The notes beneath the pieces are model-generated. The model saw only the letters and a program-made list of their open reading frames with translations, was not told where the DNA came from and made no database searches. From Flammeovirgaceae bacterium SG7u.111 (GTDB lineage: Bacteria; Bacteroidota; Bacteroidia; Cytophagales; Flammeovirgaceae): a DNA stretch of 64,000 nucleotides. Numbering within the stretch: position 1 is the first letter of the stretch; the number at the start of each line of letters is the position of its first letter. The stretch spans positions 7,168,001-7,232,000 of the forward strand of contig CP139021.1 in the NCBI GenBank assembly GCA_034044135.1, read 5' to 3'. Positions 17,357 to 27,017 of this stretch are shown piece after piece. The position numbers and the translations under genes were made by a program.

Positions 17357-18664
17357 ATGTACTACCACAACCTAAATGCGTTTAAACGCATTTTCTCTCT
17401 TTCTTCTTTCAACCCAACTAAAATCCATCAAAGGTTAGCCTATGTATTATTTTTCATCATAGCCCTAACCATATCTTCCAGCTCTTATTCGGCAAATACC
17501 AATGCTGTTTCTACTTCTTACCACTTAGTAAAAAAAGGCGAGACGCTATTTGCTATCTCGAGAAAATACAAGGTGACCGTAAGCAAAATCCAACAATTGA
17601 ATAAAATAAAAGGCAGCAATATTTACGCTGGCCAACGCCTCAAGGTCAACGAAATCTACCGCCCGGTTACAAGTAGGAACAATTCGAAAAGCTACAGTTC
17701 TTCCAAAAGGTTCGTTACCACTATTGCTTACGAAAATTATAGGTTTATCCTGCAAGTGAAGCTAAACAGGCAAAAGCTTGGAATGAGATCTACTTACAAC
17801 AAGAAACATGATATTACTTACGAGGGGGCAAAACTTGCTTCGGTAGAAGATAACATCAGAAGCCGCCATACGGTACACGCTGATGGAATTCGTTACTACG
17901 GACAAGAAAGAGCTCACCGAAACTTTATCTACAAATATGCTGGCTACGATATGAAGGTAGCCAAGGCATTGGCTTTCGCATCGTCCAACGAAGGCAGTTT
18001 CGATGCACTTAATTTTTACGATGGCTCTGGAAGCATCGGCTTTATCCAATTCAATGCAAAATATGGCGCACTAGGATATTTGCTTGCCTGGACCAAAGAA
18101 CATCAACCTTTTTTATTCAGGAAATATTTCCAAGAGTTTGGGATCGATGTTGAGTACTACAGACATAACAGTTACACGTACTCCAGCATCAATATGGTTG
18201 TAGTAGACCCTAACCTGACTACTGGAAAACTAAAACTGAAGAACAATGATGCGGTTACTTATTTACGTAAGCACAAAGAACTAAGTGGAATCTTCGTGAG
18301 GGCATTTAGAAATGAAAACTTAAAAGCTTGCCAAGTTCAGTCTGCGGTACAAATGTTTGTGAAGCCAATTCAAAACTCAAAACTGATTATAGGTAACTAC
18401 TCATACAGAGCTGGAACTGTGCTAAACTCAGATGCGGGAACAGCTGCCTTGGTTGATCTTAGCGTGAAACTAGGCTCAGACGGGGCGAAGAAATTGCTAG
18501 AAAAGGCAATTAAACTTCACCTTGCAAGTAATGGGAAAGGTTATAATTTGGCAGCCTATATACACGATAGGGATATTGTAAAGGCTATAATCAGAGCTAG
18601 TTACGATCCAGTTGTACAGAAGCGTATGCAAAAACTCCTCAGCTCGAGCTTAAGTTTTTCTTAG
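17357..18664 (+). CDS. LysM protein with transglycosylase-like catalytic region
   Basis: 435 residues, exported (hydrophobic segment about 28-45). A LysM peptidoglycan-binding domain covers about 54-98 (YHLVKKGETLFAISRKYKVTVSKI...). The second half carries ASSNEGSFDALNF with candidate acid E212 and then GSGSIGFIQF at 223-232. This is the spacing of the E-S/G ... G-x-x-Q-F motif of lysozyme/SLT-like enzymes. A peptidoglycan-cleaving role is inferred; the exact glycosidase family is not recognised. Stand-alone gene, convergent with the GH3 fusion gene 14 bp away. Confidence 0.7.
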   Translation: MYYHNLNAFKRIFSLSSFNPTKIHQRLAYVLFFIIALTISSSSYSANTNAVSTSYHLVKKGETLFAISRKYKVTVSKIQQLNKIKGSNIYAGQRLKVNEIYRPVTSRNNSKSYSSSKRFVTTIAYENYRFILQVKLNRQKLGMRSTYNKKHDITYEGAKLASVEDNIRSRHTVHADGIRYYGQERAHRNFIYKYAGYDMKVAKALAFASSNEGSFDALNFYDGSGSIGFIQFNAKYGALGYLLAWTKEHQPFLFRKYFQEFGIDVEYYRHNSYTYSSINMVVVDPNLTTGKLKLKNNDAVTYLRKHKELSGIFVRAFRNENLKACQVQSAVQMFVKPIQNSKLIIGNYSYRAGTVLNSDAGTAALVDLSVKLGSDGAKKLLEKAIKLHLASNGKGYNLAAYIHDRDIVKAIIRASYDPVVQKRMQKLLSSSLSFS

Positions 18665-18678
18665 TCTACTATAACAAA

Positions 18679-21678
18679 CTAATCAAGCTTAGCCCTTCCA
18701 ATGGCAGCGTCTTCGTGGTAATCTTCAATAGAGCTGTAGATTATATCTTGAATGACCTGCCTTGTATTGTTCCTTATCAGCTTCCTGTTTCCTGCAAAAG
18801 GATGAATGCGATTGGAAAGAAACACATATACCAACTCATGCTGGGGATCTACCCATGCACAAGTTCCGGTAAATCCCAAATGGCCAAATGTTTCGGGCGA
18901 GCTTTTTTCCGAGGTAGGACCTTCGATATCTTTTACCCCTGGTTTATCCCAACCTAAGCCTCTGCGGTTTCTGTTCTTTACAAAGTATCTTGTATTGAAC
19001 TTTTCTAAGCTTTCTTGGCTAAGGAGCTGTTTTCCTCCATAATACCCACCCTGCAGATTCATTTGTAAGAGTACTGCTATATCATGGGCATTGCTAAACA
19101 AGCCAGCATGTCCACCAACCCCAGACTGCAAAATAGCCCCCGGGTCATGCACATATCCGTGAACAAGCCCTTTGCGGAGGTAAATGTCCATTTCGGTAGG
19201 GGTAATATTATTTTTATCAAGTCTTCCAAGAGGGTTATAACCTAAATATTTAAGACCCAGTGAAGTATAAATATTTGATGTCACTATAGAATCTAACCTG
19301 GTGCGCTCCACCCTTTCAACTACTTGTTTCAAAAACATAAATCCCAAATCGCTGTAGCGATATGTATATGTGGAAGCCCTTCCTCTTCTTGTAGAAAGTT
19401 TTGTTTCAATCAACCACTGATATACAGAATCTTCAATGGTATTTATCGCAAACAAATCATCTGAGAGCTGAACGTTAAAACTATCGCTTTGTGTAGTAGA
19501 GAGAAAAGCGGGGTTGTGTTTCTTTTTCTCCATTATCTTACTCCAAAAAGGGTAAAAAGGGATAAGCCCTGCCTGATGTCCCAAAATTTGGAATAAAGTC
19601 ATATTCGCTTTGTCCGTGCCTTCCAGCTCAGGAAGGTAATCAACAAGCTTGGCATCTAAGTTTATTTTTTTATCTCCCTCCAGTAGCATCACCGCTTGCA
19701 AAGTAGATAGCACTTTGGTGAGCGAAGCCAGATCATAAACATTGTCTGTGGTAACCGGTTTTTTCTTGCTATAAGTATGGTAACCATAGGCTTTTTCGAA
19801 AATGATTTTCCCCTTCCTTGCCACTAGCACTTGGCAACCTGGCGACTCTTCCTTACGGATAGCCTCAGCTACTACAGAGTCAATCATTGCCAACTTTCGG
19901 GCATTCATTTTTACATTTTCGGGAAAGCTATATCCCATTCTTCCAATCGAATTTACTCTGAAGCCCTGCCCCTCTTTCATCTCTTCAGAAACCGTTACAG
20001 GTAATTTCCCATAACTATTGAGAGAACCGAAAAGAACTTGCGGAACTGCTTTTTGCATAAGTGTATCATCTTCGTACGCACACACTAGCCAATCTTGAGA
20101 AGGCAAGTATTTTAAGCTATAAGGATTGCCAAACGCAACCACTACCACTTTCGTTTTTTGCCTCAATTTGTTGATAAAAGAAACCGCTCCAGAAGACAAA
20201 TTATATCTTTTGCTTCTCCTGTTCGTCATCCCATGGATTCCTACTACCACAAAATTTTTGGTAGAAGCTTTTGCCATTATTTTGCTTACCTCGCCCGGCG
20301 TAGGAGTAGAACCCGTATTAAAATGCTCGAAATCGGTGTACTTCTCTAAGTATTTTTGAAAGCTGGTTTTACTCTTGCTTCCTATGGAAATAGAAGCATA
20401 TTCCAAACTATCAACATTTACAAATGGCAACAGTCCTTCTTTGTTATTTACAACAGTTACCGCCTGCTCATATAATTCCGACTTGATAGCCAAAGCCCGT
20501 GAGCGGAACAGATCAGCTTGCAAGTTATCCATTGGCAGTTTTTCAAACCTATTGAGACCTACAATGAATTTTGCCTTTAAAATCTTGATTACTCGTTCAT
20601 CAATATCTTCTTCGGCAAGAGTTCCGTCTTCTATCGCTTCTTTTATTTTTTTTATAGCCAAAGGAATGTTTTCAGGAGAAAGTAGAATATCGACACCTGC
20701 CTTTAATGCTTCCAGCTCTACTTCTCCTGCGCGATAATATTTAGTGACTCCTTTCATGTTAAGCGCATCGGTAAAGACCAAGCCTTGGAAACCAAGCTCA
20801 TTTTTGAGCAAGCCGGTTACCACAGGCTTTGAGAGAGAAGTTGGTAAGTTCGGTGTGGAATCGAGAGAAGGTACATTCAAATGGGCAATCATCACGCTAA
20901 GTAATGAATCTGCTATCAGGCCTCTGAATGGATACATTTCAATAGAATCGAGCCTAGTCCTGTCGTGCTTGATAACTGGTAGGTCGTAATGAGAATCTAA
21001 GTTGGTGTCGCCATGACCTGGGAAATGCTTGGCATTTGCTATCACTTGATTGTGTTGCAAGCCTTTCATATAGGCTTTTGCCTTTCTTGTTACGTTTTCA
21101 GGGTTTTCCCCAAAAGAGCGCCAGCCTATCACAGGGTTTGCAGGGTTTATGTTTACATCTACTACTGGAGCAAAGCTCACATTTACGCCAACTGCTTTTA
21201 GCTGGTGGGCTATTTCCGCTCCCATGTCGTAGAGATATCGTTCATCATCAATGGCGCCAAGTGTCATTTGATTAGGGAATCTCATGGTACTATCTAGACG
21301 CATAGCCAAACCGTACTCAGCATCTTGTGCTATAAGAAGAGGAAGTTCGGAAAGGTTTTGATACCGATTTACCAACTTGATTTGCCGTATAGGTCCTCCC
21401 TGCATAAAGATCAAGCCCCCTATTTTATACTCCTTTATCAAGCTTTCTATTTGCTGAACATGCGCATTTCCCAAATTGGAATAAGCTGTAACCATAAACA
21501 ACTGCCCAATCTTATCTTCCAACTCCATTTGCGAAAAGACGCTATCCACCCAATTGGTTTGCCCAATGGGGAACAGGTCACCTTTTTGCGGAGGCTGGTT
21601 TCTATCCTTCACGGACAAACCCATAAGAAAGCAGCTTGTTAATACAATAATTAATCTCACTGATGCGCTCAACTTCAT
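18679..21678 (-). CDS. GH3 beta-N-acetylglucosaminidase fused to a class C beta-lactamase-like domain
   Basis: 999 residues. Membrane or lipoprotein signal at the N-terminus (IIVLTSCFLMG). The GH3 catalytic domain (about 40-400) has the NagZ-type motif KHFPGHGDTNLDSH at 217-230, whose His/Asp pair serves as acid/base. A GH3 C-terminal alpha/beta domain runs to about 590. The serine-hydrolase domain from about 600 has S652-L-T-K655 (SxxK), YSD and HLGFTG. The architecture is common in Bacteroidota and is thought to act in peptidoglycan recycling or remodelling. It is not evidence of clinical beta-lactam resistance. Confidence 0.9.
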   Translation of the reverse strand: MKLSASVRLIIVLTSCFLMGLSVKDRNQPPQKGDLFPIGQTNWVDSVFSQMELEDKIGQLFMVTAYSNLGNAHVQQIESLIKEYKIGGLIFMQGGPIRQIKLVNRYQNLSELPLLIAQDAEYGLAMRLDSTMRFPNQMTLGAIDDERYLYDMGAEIAHQLKAVGVNVSFAPVVDVNINPANPVIGWRSFGENPENVTRKAKAYMKGLQHNQVIANAKHFPGHGDTNLDSHYDLPVIKHDRTRLDSIEMYPFRGLIADSLLSVMIAHLNVPSLDSTPNLPTSLSKPVVTGLLKNELGFQGLVFTDALNMKGVTKYYRAGEVELEALKAGVDILLSPENIPLAIKKIKEAIEDGTLAEEDIDERVIKILKAKFIVGLNRFEKLPMDNLQADLFRSRALAIKSELYEQAVTVVNNKEGLLPFVNVDSLEYASISIGSKSKTSFQKYLEKYTDFEHFNTGSTPTPGEVSKIMAKASTKNFVVVGIHGMTNRRSKRYNLSSGAVSFINKLRQKTKVVVVAFGNPYSLKYLPSQDWLVCAYEDDTLMQKAVPQVLFGSLNSYGKLPVTVSEEMKEGQGFRVNSIGRMGYSFPENVKMNARKLAMIDSVVAEAIRKEESPGCQVLVARKGKIIFEKAYGYHTYSKKKPVTTDNVYDLASLTKVLSTLQAVMLLEGDKKINLDAKLVDYLPELEGTDKANMTLFQILGHQAGLIPFYPFWSKIMEKKKHNPAFLSTTQSDSFNVQLSDDLFAINTIEDSVYQWLIETKLSTRRGRASTYTYRYSDLGFMFLKQVVERVERTRLDSIVTSNIYTSLGLKYLGYNPLGRLDKNNITPTEMDIYLRKGLVHGYVHDPGAILQSGVGGHAGLFSNAHDIAVLLQMNLQGGYYGGKQLLSQESLEKFNTRYFVKNRNRRGLGWDKPGVKDIEGPTSEKSSPETFGHLGFTGTCAWVDPQHELVYVFLSNRIHPFAGNRKLIRNNTRQVIQDIIYSSIEDYHEDAAIGRAKLD

Positions 21679-22199
21679 AGTTAATCTTAATTTTAGCAGT
21701 TCTTGTTGTTCAGTTTAAGTATATAAACCTGTAATTCCAGATTTATTAAAACTTGTTTGGTATTGAATGAGAGGATTTGAACTCTGTAAAGATATAATTG
21801 ACTTTTACCAATACGAGGTGCTTAGTTAAAAAAAATCATGCTTTTTCCCTAAGCTTTTGTCTTCTAAAAAGACACACTATCGCCCCGATGAGTTAACGAA
21901 GGTTAATAATTTTATTTCTTCTGGGCTAAGAACAAATCCTATAATTATTTTGATTACCAACAGGTTACAAATTGTTTTTTTCTTGTGGTAGATATTAAGT
22001 ACATCAACTCTTTTGCCCGAAATACAACATAAATAAAGGTTTGCATTTTGAGTAGCAAAACCTGCTATACCGCCAATAAAATGAGTTATATTTGAAGGTA
22101 TCGGCTTTTTGTCTATTTTTTTGCAACATATAGAATTAAGCTTTGTCACAAGGCAAAAACTAGAACCGATGTTTACCGATCCCTACAAACACAAAGGCT
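21679..22199. other. 521-bp divergent spacer
   Basis: AT-rich spacer between the GH3 fusion gene and the saccharopine dehydrogenase-like gene. The only open frame (21877-22149, minus) has no family resemblance and poor composition. A TAnnTTTG match is at 22087-22094. No RNA gene seen. Confidence 0.4.
22087..22094 (+). promoter_or_regulatory. Candidate -7 element upstream of the saccharopine dehydrogenase-like gene
   Basis: TATATTTG, an exact TAnnTTTG match, would give a leader of roughly 100 nt. No TTG at the expected -33 distance. Confidence 0.3.
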
Positions 22200-23540
22200 A
22201 TGCGACTAAAAAAAATATTATTGCTTGGTGCCGGAAAATCAGCCCACACCCTCATTAAGTACCTTCTAGATAATGCTGCAGAATACAATTGGCAAGTTTC
22301 TATTGGAGATAAGAATATGGAAGCCTTAATGCGCAAAGTAAAAGGGTCTAGCGCACGGGTAATCGACTTTAGTGTACATAATGAAACACAGCTAAGACAA
22401 GAAGTGGGAATGGCAGACATTGTTATATCAATGCTACCAGCTAGGTTTCATCCCAAAGTAGCCAACACCTGCTTAGACCTAGGCAAGTCTATGGTCACGG
22501 CTTCCTACGTTTCTCCCGAACTTCAAAAACTCGATAAAGAAGCCAAGGAAAAAAACATCCTATTTTTAAATGAAATTGGATTAGATCCAGGTCTCGATCA
22601 TATCTCGGCCATGAAAGTAATTGACGAGATACGAGGAAAAGGCGGTGAGATGATCAATTTCGAATCTTTTGCTGGTGGCTTGCTTTCACCAGAAAGCGAA
22701 AACAATCCGTGGAAATATAAATTCACTTGGAATCCCAGAAATGTAGTTTTGGCAGGGCAGGGGACGGTAAAATTCATCCAAGAAGGTAGGTACAAATACA
22801 TTCCTTACCACAAACTGTTCAGGCGCACAGAAATAATTGAAATAGATGGCTATGGTAAATTCGAAGGCTATGCCAATCGCGATTCGCTAAAGTACCTAGA
22901 TGTATATAACTTGAGAGGAATCAGCACAATCTACCGCGGAACGCTTAGGCGACCAGGTTTTTGCCGAGCTTGGAATGCTTTTGTACAACTGGGAGCTACG
23001 GATGATTCTTACGTAATGGAAGGTTCTGAAAACTTTACCCATCGCCAGTTTATCAACTCCTTTTTGTCATTCAACCCTCACGACTCTGTAGAGCTAAAGC
23101 TGATGCATTACCTCAAAATAGACCAAGATTCTGACATCATGGAAAAGCTGAAATGGCTTGGGATATTTGAAGACAAAAAAGTAGGGCTTCCAAATGCTAC
23201 TCCGGCACAAATTCTTCAGCATATTTTGGAGAAAAAATGGAAGTTAAGTGCTGAAGACAAAGATATGATAGTGATGTGGCACTTGTTTGATTACAAACTA
23301 AAGGACAAGACTTATAGAAAAACCTCTTCGATGGTAGTGCTAGGCGAGGATCATGAAAATACTGCTATGGCAAAAACGGTTGGTTTGCCCCTAGGCATAG
23401 CCATAAAAATGATTCTAGAAGAAAAGATAAAACTAAAAGGCATCCATGTACCCATCACCCCCGAAATTTATGAACCTATTTTGGAGGAACTAACCAACAT
23501 GGGAATCAGTTTCACAGAAAAGGAAGAAGAGCTTAGTTAA
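22200..23540 (+). CDS. Saccharopine dehydrogenase family protein
   Basis: 446 residues. The N-terminal Rossmann fold starts at once with ILLLGAGKSAHTLIKYL (GxGxxA-type dinucleotide site), then ADIVISMLPARFHPKVA. The C-terminal domain contains NEIGLDPGLDHISAM and the FAGGLLSPESENNPWKYKFTW segment typical of saccharopine dehydrogenase/lysine-ketoglutarate reductase relatives. It probably oxidises or reduces a lysine-derived substrate with NAD(P)H. hemW starts 10 bp after its stop, so they share a transcript although the functions look unrelated. Confidence 0.88.
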   Translation: MRLKKILLLGAGKSAHTLIKYLLDNAAEYNWQVSIGDKNMEALMRKVKGSSARVIDFSVHNETQLRQEVGMADIVISMLPARFHPKVANTCLDLGKSMVTASYVSPELQKLDKEAKEKNILFLNEIGLDPGLDHISAMKVIDEIRGKGGEMINFESFAGGLLSPESENNPWKYKFTWNPRNVVLAGQGTVKFIQEGRYKYIPYHKLFRRTEIIEIDGYGKFEGYANRDSLKYLDVYNLRGISTIYRGTLRRPGFCRAWNAFVQLGATDDSYVMEGSENFTHRQFINSFLSFNPHDSVELKLMHYLKIDQDSDIMEKLKWLGIFEDKKVGLPNATPAQILQHILEKKWKLSAEDKDMIVMWHLFDYKLKDKTYRKTSSMVVLGEDHENTAMAKTVGLPLGIAIKMILEEKIKLKGIHVPITPEIYEPILEELTNMGISFTEKEEELS

Positions 23541-23550
23541 GTAAGGGAAA

Positions 23551-24672
23551 ATGTCGGGAATCTATATCCACGTACCTTTTTGTAGGAAGGCCTGTCATTA
23601 TTGCGACTTTCATTTTAGCACTAATTTTCAGCTAAAAGAAAAAATGTTACAAGCAATGGAAAAAGAAATGCGCTGGCAGACAAACTACTTTTCAGATACT
23701 ATCCAGACAATTTATTTTGGAGGAGGCACGCCATCGGTTCTTTCTGCCCAAGAGTTGACTCAACTGCTTGCTTCAATCCAACAAACGTTCGATGTTTCGC
23801 CTACAGCAGAAATTACGCTGGAAGCAAACCCTGATGACCTTTCCTTAGAAAAACTTACAGAACTAAAGTCAGCCGGAATCAATAGGCTGAGTATAGGTAT
23901 CCAAACTTTTAATGACGAGTATTTGGTGAAAATGAACCGCTCTCACAATGCTAAACAGGCTGTTGATTGTGTAAAAAGCGCTCAAGCAACAGGTTTCGAT
24001 AATATCACGATCGACCTCATTTACGCCATTACCGAGGATAGCTGGGATATTTGGAAAAAAGATGTAGAAACGGCTTTAAAGCTCAATACCCAGCATGTTT
24101 CGGCGTATAGCCTGACTATTGAAGAAAAAACCGTATTTGGGAATTGGGCAAAAAAAGGAAAGCTTGAGCTTGTGGAGGATGATTTTTCTGCCGACCAATT
24201 TGAATATCTAATTGAGGAATTGACCAAAAATGGTTTTGATCATTATGAAGTCTCCAATTTTGGCAAACCAGGCTTCCATTCGCTTCACAATACCAACTAC
24301 TGGAAACAAGTCCATTACTTAGGCATAGGCCCTGGAGCACATTCGTTTAATGGAACAACTCGCCATTTTAATATCGAGAGCAACCCAAAATATATAAAAG
24401 CGATCAATAGTGGCCACCAAGCTTATGAACTTGAAAGATTAACGAAAGAACAACAAATAAACGAGTTTGTCATGACCTCTGTTCGGACAATGTGGGGATG
24501 CGATCTTGAAACCCTTCAAAGTAAATTTGGCATTAATTTGAAGGAAATTAAAAAAGAAGAAATTTCGGTATTGGAAAAACATCAACTCATAGAAAAAAGC
24601 AAGGACTACATAAAAGCTAGTAAAAAAGGAATACTTCAAGCAGACTATATTGCCCAAACTTTATTTTTATAG
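23551..24672 (+). CDS. hemW: Radical SAM family heme chaperone HemW
   Basis: 373 residues. The radical-SAM cluster cysteines are C11, C15 and C18 in VPFCRKACHYCDF; YFGGGTPS follows. The C-terminal HemN-type domain (VMTSVRTMWGCDL, then a winged-helix-like end) is present. HemW is a heme-binding chaperone rather than coproporphyrinogen dehydrogenase. The start at 23551 puts the cluster at the usual distance from the N-terminus. It is downstream partner of the saccharopine dehydrogenase-like gene. Confidence 0.92.
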   Translation: MSGIYIHVPFCRKACHYCDFHFSTNFQLKEKMLQAMEKEMRWQTNYFSDTIQTIYFGGGTPSVLSAQELTQLLASIQQTFDVSPTAEITLEANPDDLSLEKLTELKSAGINRLSIGIQTFNDEYLVKMNRSHNAKQAVDCVKSAQATGFDNITIDLIYAITEDSWDIWKKDVETALKLNTQHVSAYSLTIEEKTVFGNWAKKGKLELVEDDFSADQFEYLIEELTKNGFDHYEVSNFGKPGFHSLHNTNYWKQVHYLGIGPGAHSFNGTTRHFNIESNPKYIKAINSGHQAYELERLTKEQQINEFVMTSVRTMWGCDLETLQSKFGINLKEIKKEEISVLEKHQLIEKSKDYIKASKKGILQADYIAQTLFL

Positions 24673-24721
24673 TGAACATGCCTAATGTTACTAATGGCTT
24701 TTAAACAATTAGCTCGTAAAA

Positions 24722-24757
24722 AAAGAGGGCGGTTTCTTTAAAGAAACTGCCCTCTTT
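24722..24757. terminator. Long bidirectional terminator after hemW
   Basis: 18-bp stem (24722-24739 with 24740-24757), one G-U pair, essentially no separate loop beyond the central TTT/AAA, with A- and T-rich flanks. Separates hemW from the convergent hypothetical gene. Confidence 0.85.
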
Positions 24758-24776
24758 CTAAAAAAAATGCTCTGAT

Positions 24777-25160
24777 TTAAGAAATATAGTTGTTGTCCAC
24801 ATGCCCCAAACTCATTACCATATTCTCAAAAACTGATTTGGTCTCTTTATAACTATCTACAATAGAGTTTATAGTTTTTCTCTTGTTTTCATGTCCCTCC
24901 AAAAAGACATCACTGTCAACTGCTAATATATTGACTGCGCTTATATGAGCTTCAATCGTCTGTTGCATCTCCTCTATATATAATATTTTACCCTCAACCT
25001 TACCCTTAAATTGGGCTGCTTGTTGTCGGATAGGTTTCTTCACATTTATGGTCATCAAATAATTCAATTTGTTATTGAAGTATCTAAACTCGTCTTGAAT
25101 GAAGATAAGTTTATTCAACCACTCTTTATATTCCTGGGTAAATTGATTAATGTTTTTCAT
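24777..25160 (-). CDS. Hypothetical helical protein
   Basis: 127 residues, soluble, nearly all helix-forming, with heptad-like stretches (EYKEWLNKLIFIQDEFRYFNNKLNYL and a second long helix). No signal peptide and no recognisable catalytic motif. ATG at 25160, then the stop lies 19 bp from the shared terminator, so it is a coherent single-gene unit. Function unknown; a helical-bundle regulatory protein is one possibility. Confidence 0.6.
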   Translation of the reverse strand: MKNINQFTQEYKEWLNKLIFIQDEFRYFNNKLNYLMTINVKKPIRQQAAQFKGKVEGKILYIEEMQQTIEAHISAVNILAVDSDVFLEGHENKRKTINSIVDSYKETKSVFENMVMSLGHVDNNYIS

Positions 25161-25686
25161 TTTTCAAGGATATAAGATATTGGCTATTGAAATAATAGCT
25201 TGATTTGTTAGTATAAAAAAAATGAATTTTATCTAGAAAAAGTTTCACCTATCTTAGATTGCAAATATGATAATTTATATTTTTTACTAATCACACATAG
25301 TATTAATCTGTATTAACATTTTGACTTTATATAAATACACCTCCCTCTTATATGGCAATCCACACAAAAAGCCATATTTAAACTTGATCTATACCTTTTA
25401 AAACCAAGTCACAACAACACTCCTTTTAGTATAAAACACACCTGTTTATTAACTATTGTTAACTTATAGGGATATTTCATTATTCTCTGAATCCATACAC
25501 ACCTATATACATTGGATGACTAAAATGTAAACAAGCACTCTTGACAAACCCAAAACAAAAGCACTCCATTAAAAAAAATGTAAAAAACACACCTATTTTT
25601 AGATAGTTTAATTATTTGTTAAAGCCCAAGATGTACTCCATGAGAGATCTTAGATTAGCTTTGCTACTTACTTTAAAGATCAAACA
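25161..25686. other. 526-bp AT-rich divergent spacer with repeated ACACACCT
   Basis: No gene is credible here. ACACACCT occurs at 25436-25443, 25497-25504 and 25587-25594; the first and third share the longer AAAACACACCT. A promoter-like element is at 25656-25663. The repeats could be operator sites but may be chance. Confidence 0.35.
25656..25663 (+). promoter_or_regulatory. Candidate -7 element of the Na/Pi cotransporter gene
   Basis: TAGCTTTG, an exact TAnnTTTG match, 23 bp before the TTG start codon. Confidence 0.35.
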
Positions 25687-26871
25687 TTGATACGCACTAT
25701 TCAAAAGAATAAAATAACGGAAATCCTCAAAGATGTATTGAGCATCACTGGGATAGCCATGCTTTTTCTTTTGTCTTTAGAAATGATGACCCTTTCATTC
25801 ATGGCCTTGGGCAACGACATTGCTGGGGAAATCATCTATGCGACATCTAACCCCTTTGTCGGGCTTTTTATAGGCTTGCTCTCAACCGCCATTATCCAAA
25901 GCAGCTCCACTACAACGACTATGGTAGTAGCCATAGTTGCAACAGGAAGGTTATCCTTAGAAAGTGCTATACCTATTATAATGGGGGCAAACGTGGGGAC
26001 TACGGTAACTTGTGCCATTGTTTCTTTAGGTCATTTTACCAGAAGGTTGGAATTCAAAAAAGCCATTGCCGCAGCAGCATTGCACAACTTTTTCAACATC
26101 ATAATTGTCGCCATACTTTTCCCGCTAGAATATATGACTGGCTTCATTTCTTCTTTATCTACTACAATTGGGAGTTGGATTGGAAGCACTAATGTGGGGC
26201 ATTCTGAAAATACAATTTCATTCCTCAGTTTTAAATTCATCCTCCAATACCTCAACCCAATTATAGAAAAGTACCCTTTACTGATTATGCTTTTCGCCCT
26301 AACCCTGCTTTTTGTCGCAATAAAGCAATTTACCAGAAAGCTCCAAAACATGGTGATAGGAAAGGCACAAAGCAGATTAGAAGGCTTAGTGTTTGGTGGT
26401 GGGTTCAAATCATTAGGGGTTGGCTTTTTACTTACCTCTATTGTCCAATCAAGTTCTGTTACTACTTCTCTTACCGTCCCATTGGTAGCAGCTAGGAAGG
26501 TAGGGCTAAAAAATGCTTTTCCGTTTATAATGGGGGCAAACGTGGGGACTACAGTAACAGCACTTTTGGCCGCAATATCAAAGTCTGATGCAGCTATCAG
26601 TATTGCTATCGCCCACTTTTTACTCAACTTTATAGGAGTACTCATACTATTTCCCATTCCCACTGTAAGAAATCTACCTATTAAGCTAGCCAATAAGCTA
26701 GGTCACGCTACTGCTCAAAACCGGTTGGTTGGGTTTGCCTATGTTTTAATAACATTCTTCTTGTTTCCATTTTTTCTTATTTTCTTTTCAAACCACAGCA
26801 ATATTTTAGCTAAAAGTGCAAATGCTAGAAAATTAGAATGGATTGAAACCAAGCATAGAACTGAACCATAA
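25687..26871 (+). CDS. Na+/phosphate cotransporter family protein (NptA/PF02690 type)
   Basis: 394-residue inner-membrane protein with two copies of the Na/Pi-cotransporter repeat. The first has TAIIQSSSTTTTMVVAIV then IIMGANVGTTVT, the second TSIVQSSSVTTSLTVPLV then FIMGANVGTTVT. The QSSS motifs form the substrate and ion sites. The PhoU-like cytoplasmic tail seen in many bacterial homologues is missing. The start is TTG at 25687 (MIRTIQKNK); the next ATG would remove half of the first helix. Probably takes up inorganic phosphate. Confidence 0.9.
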   Translation: MIRTIQKNKITEILKDVLSITGIAMLFLLSLEMMTLSFMALGNDIAGEIIYATSNPFVGLFIGLLSTAIIQSSSTTTTMVVAIVATGRLSLESAIPIIMGANVGTTVTCAIVSLGHFTRRLEFKKAIAAAALHNFFNIIIVAILFPLEYMTGFISSLSTTIGSWIGSTNVGHSENTISFLSFKFILQYLNPIIEKYPLLIMLFALTLLFVAIKQFTRKLQNMVIGKAQSRLEGLVFGGGFKSLGVGFLLTSIVQSSSVTTSLTVPLVAARKVGLKNAFPFIMGANVGTTVTALLAAISKSDAAISIAIAHFLLNFIGVLILFPIPTVRNLPIKLANKLGHATAQNRLVGFAYVLITFFLFPFFLIFFSNHSNILAKSANARKLEWIETKHRTEP

Positions 26872-26914
26872 GCCACATCCCTGAGGCAAAGCTGCCAAAA
26901 TTTACAAAAATGCT

Positions 26915-26922
26915 TACCTTTG
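26915..26922 (+). promoter_or_regulatory. Candidate -7 element of ileS
   Basis: TACCTTTG matches TAnnTTTG and would give a leader of about 90 nt. No T-box or other riboswitch structure is apparent in that leader. Confidence 0.35.
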
Positions 26923-27017
26923 CTGCTTCCAAGTGAGGATAGAACCTAAGTGGTTTTTACCTTGTTTGTAGTGCAGCAAAAGCTGTTTCCAAAAATATCA
27001 TCGATAAGAAGTATAAA

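Noticed and set aside
21765-21790. Sequence resembling the T-arm of a tRNA on the minus strand (GAGTTCAAATCC)
   Set aside because: Arms around it do not pair to a cloverleaf; no acceptor stem, D-arm or anticodon stem can be built.
21877-22149. 90-codon minus-strand frame
   Set aside because: No family resemblance, no promoter, Cys/Ile-rich chance translation.
26031-26693. 220-codon frame antisense to the Na/Pi cotransporter
   Set aside because: A shadow of the repeat-rich coding strand; the sense protein has full family motifs.
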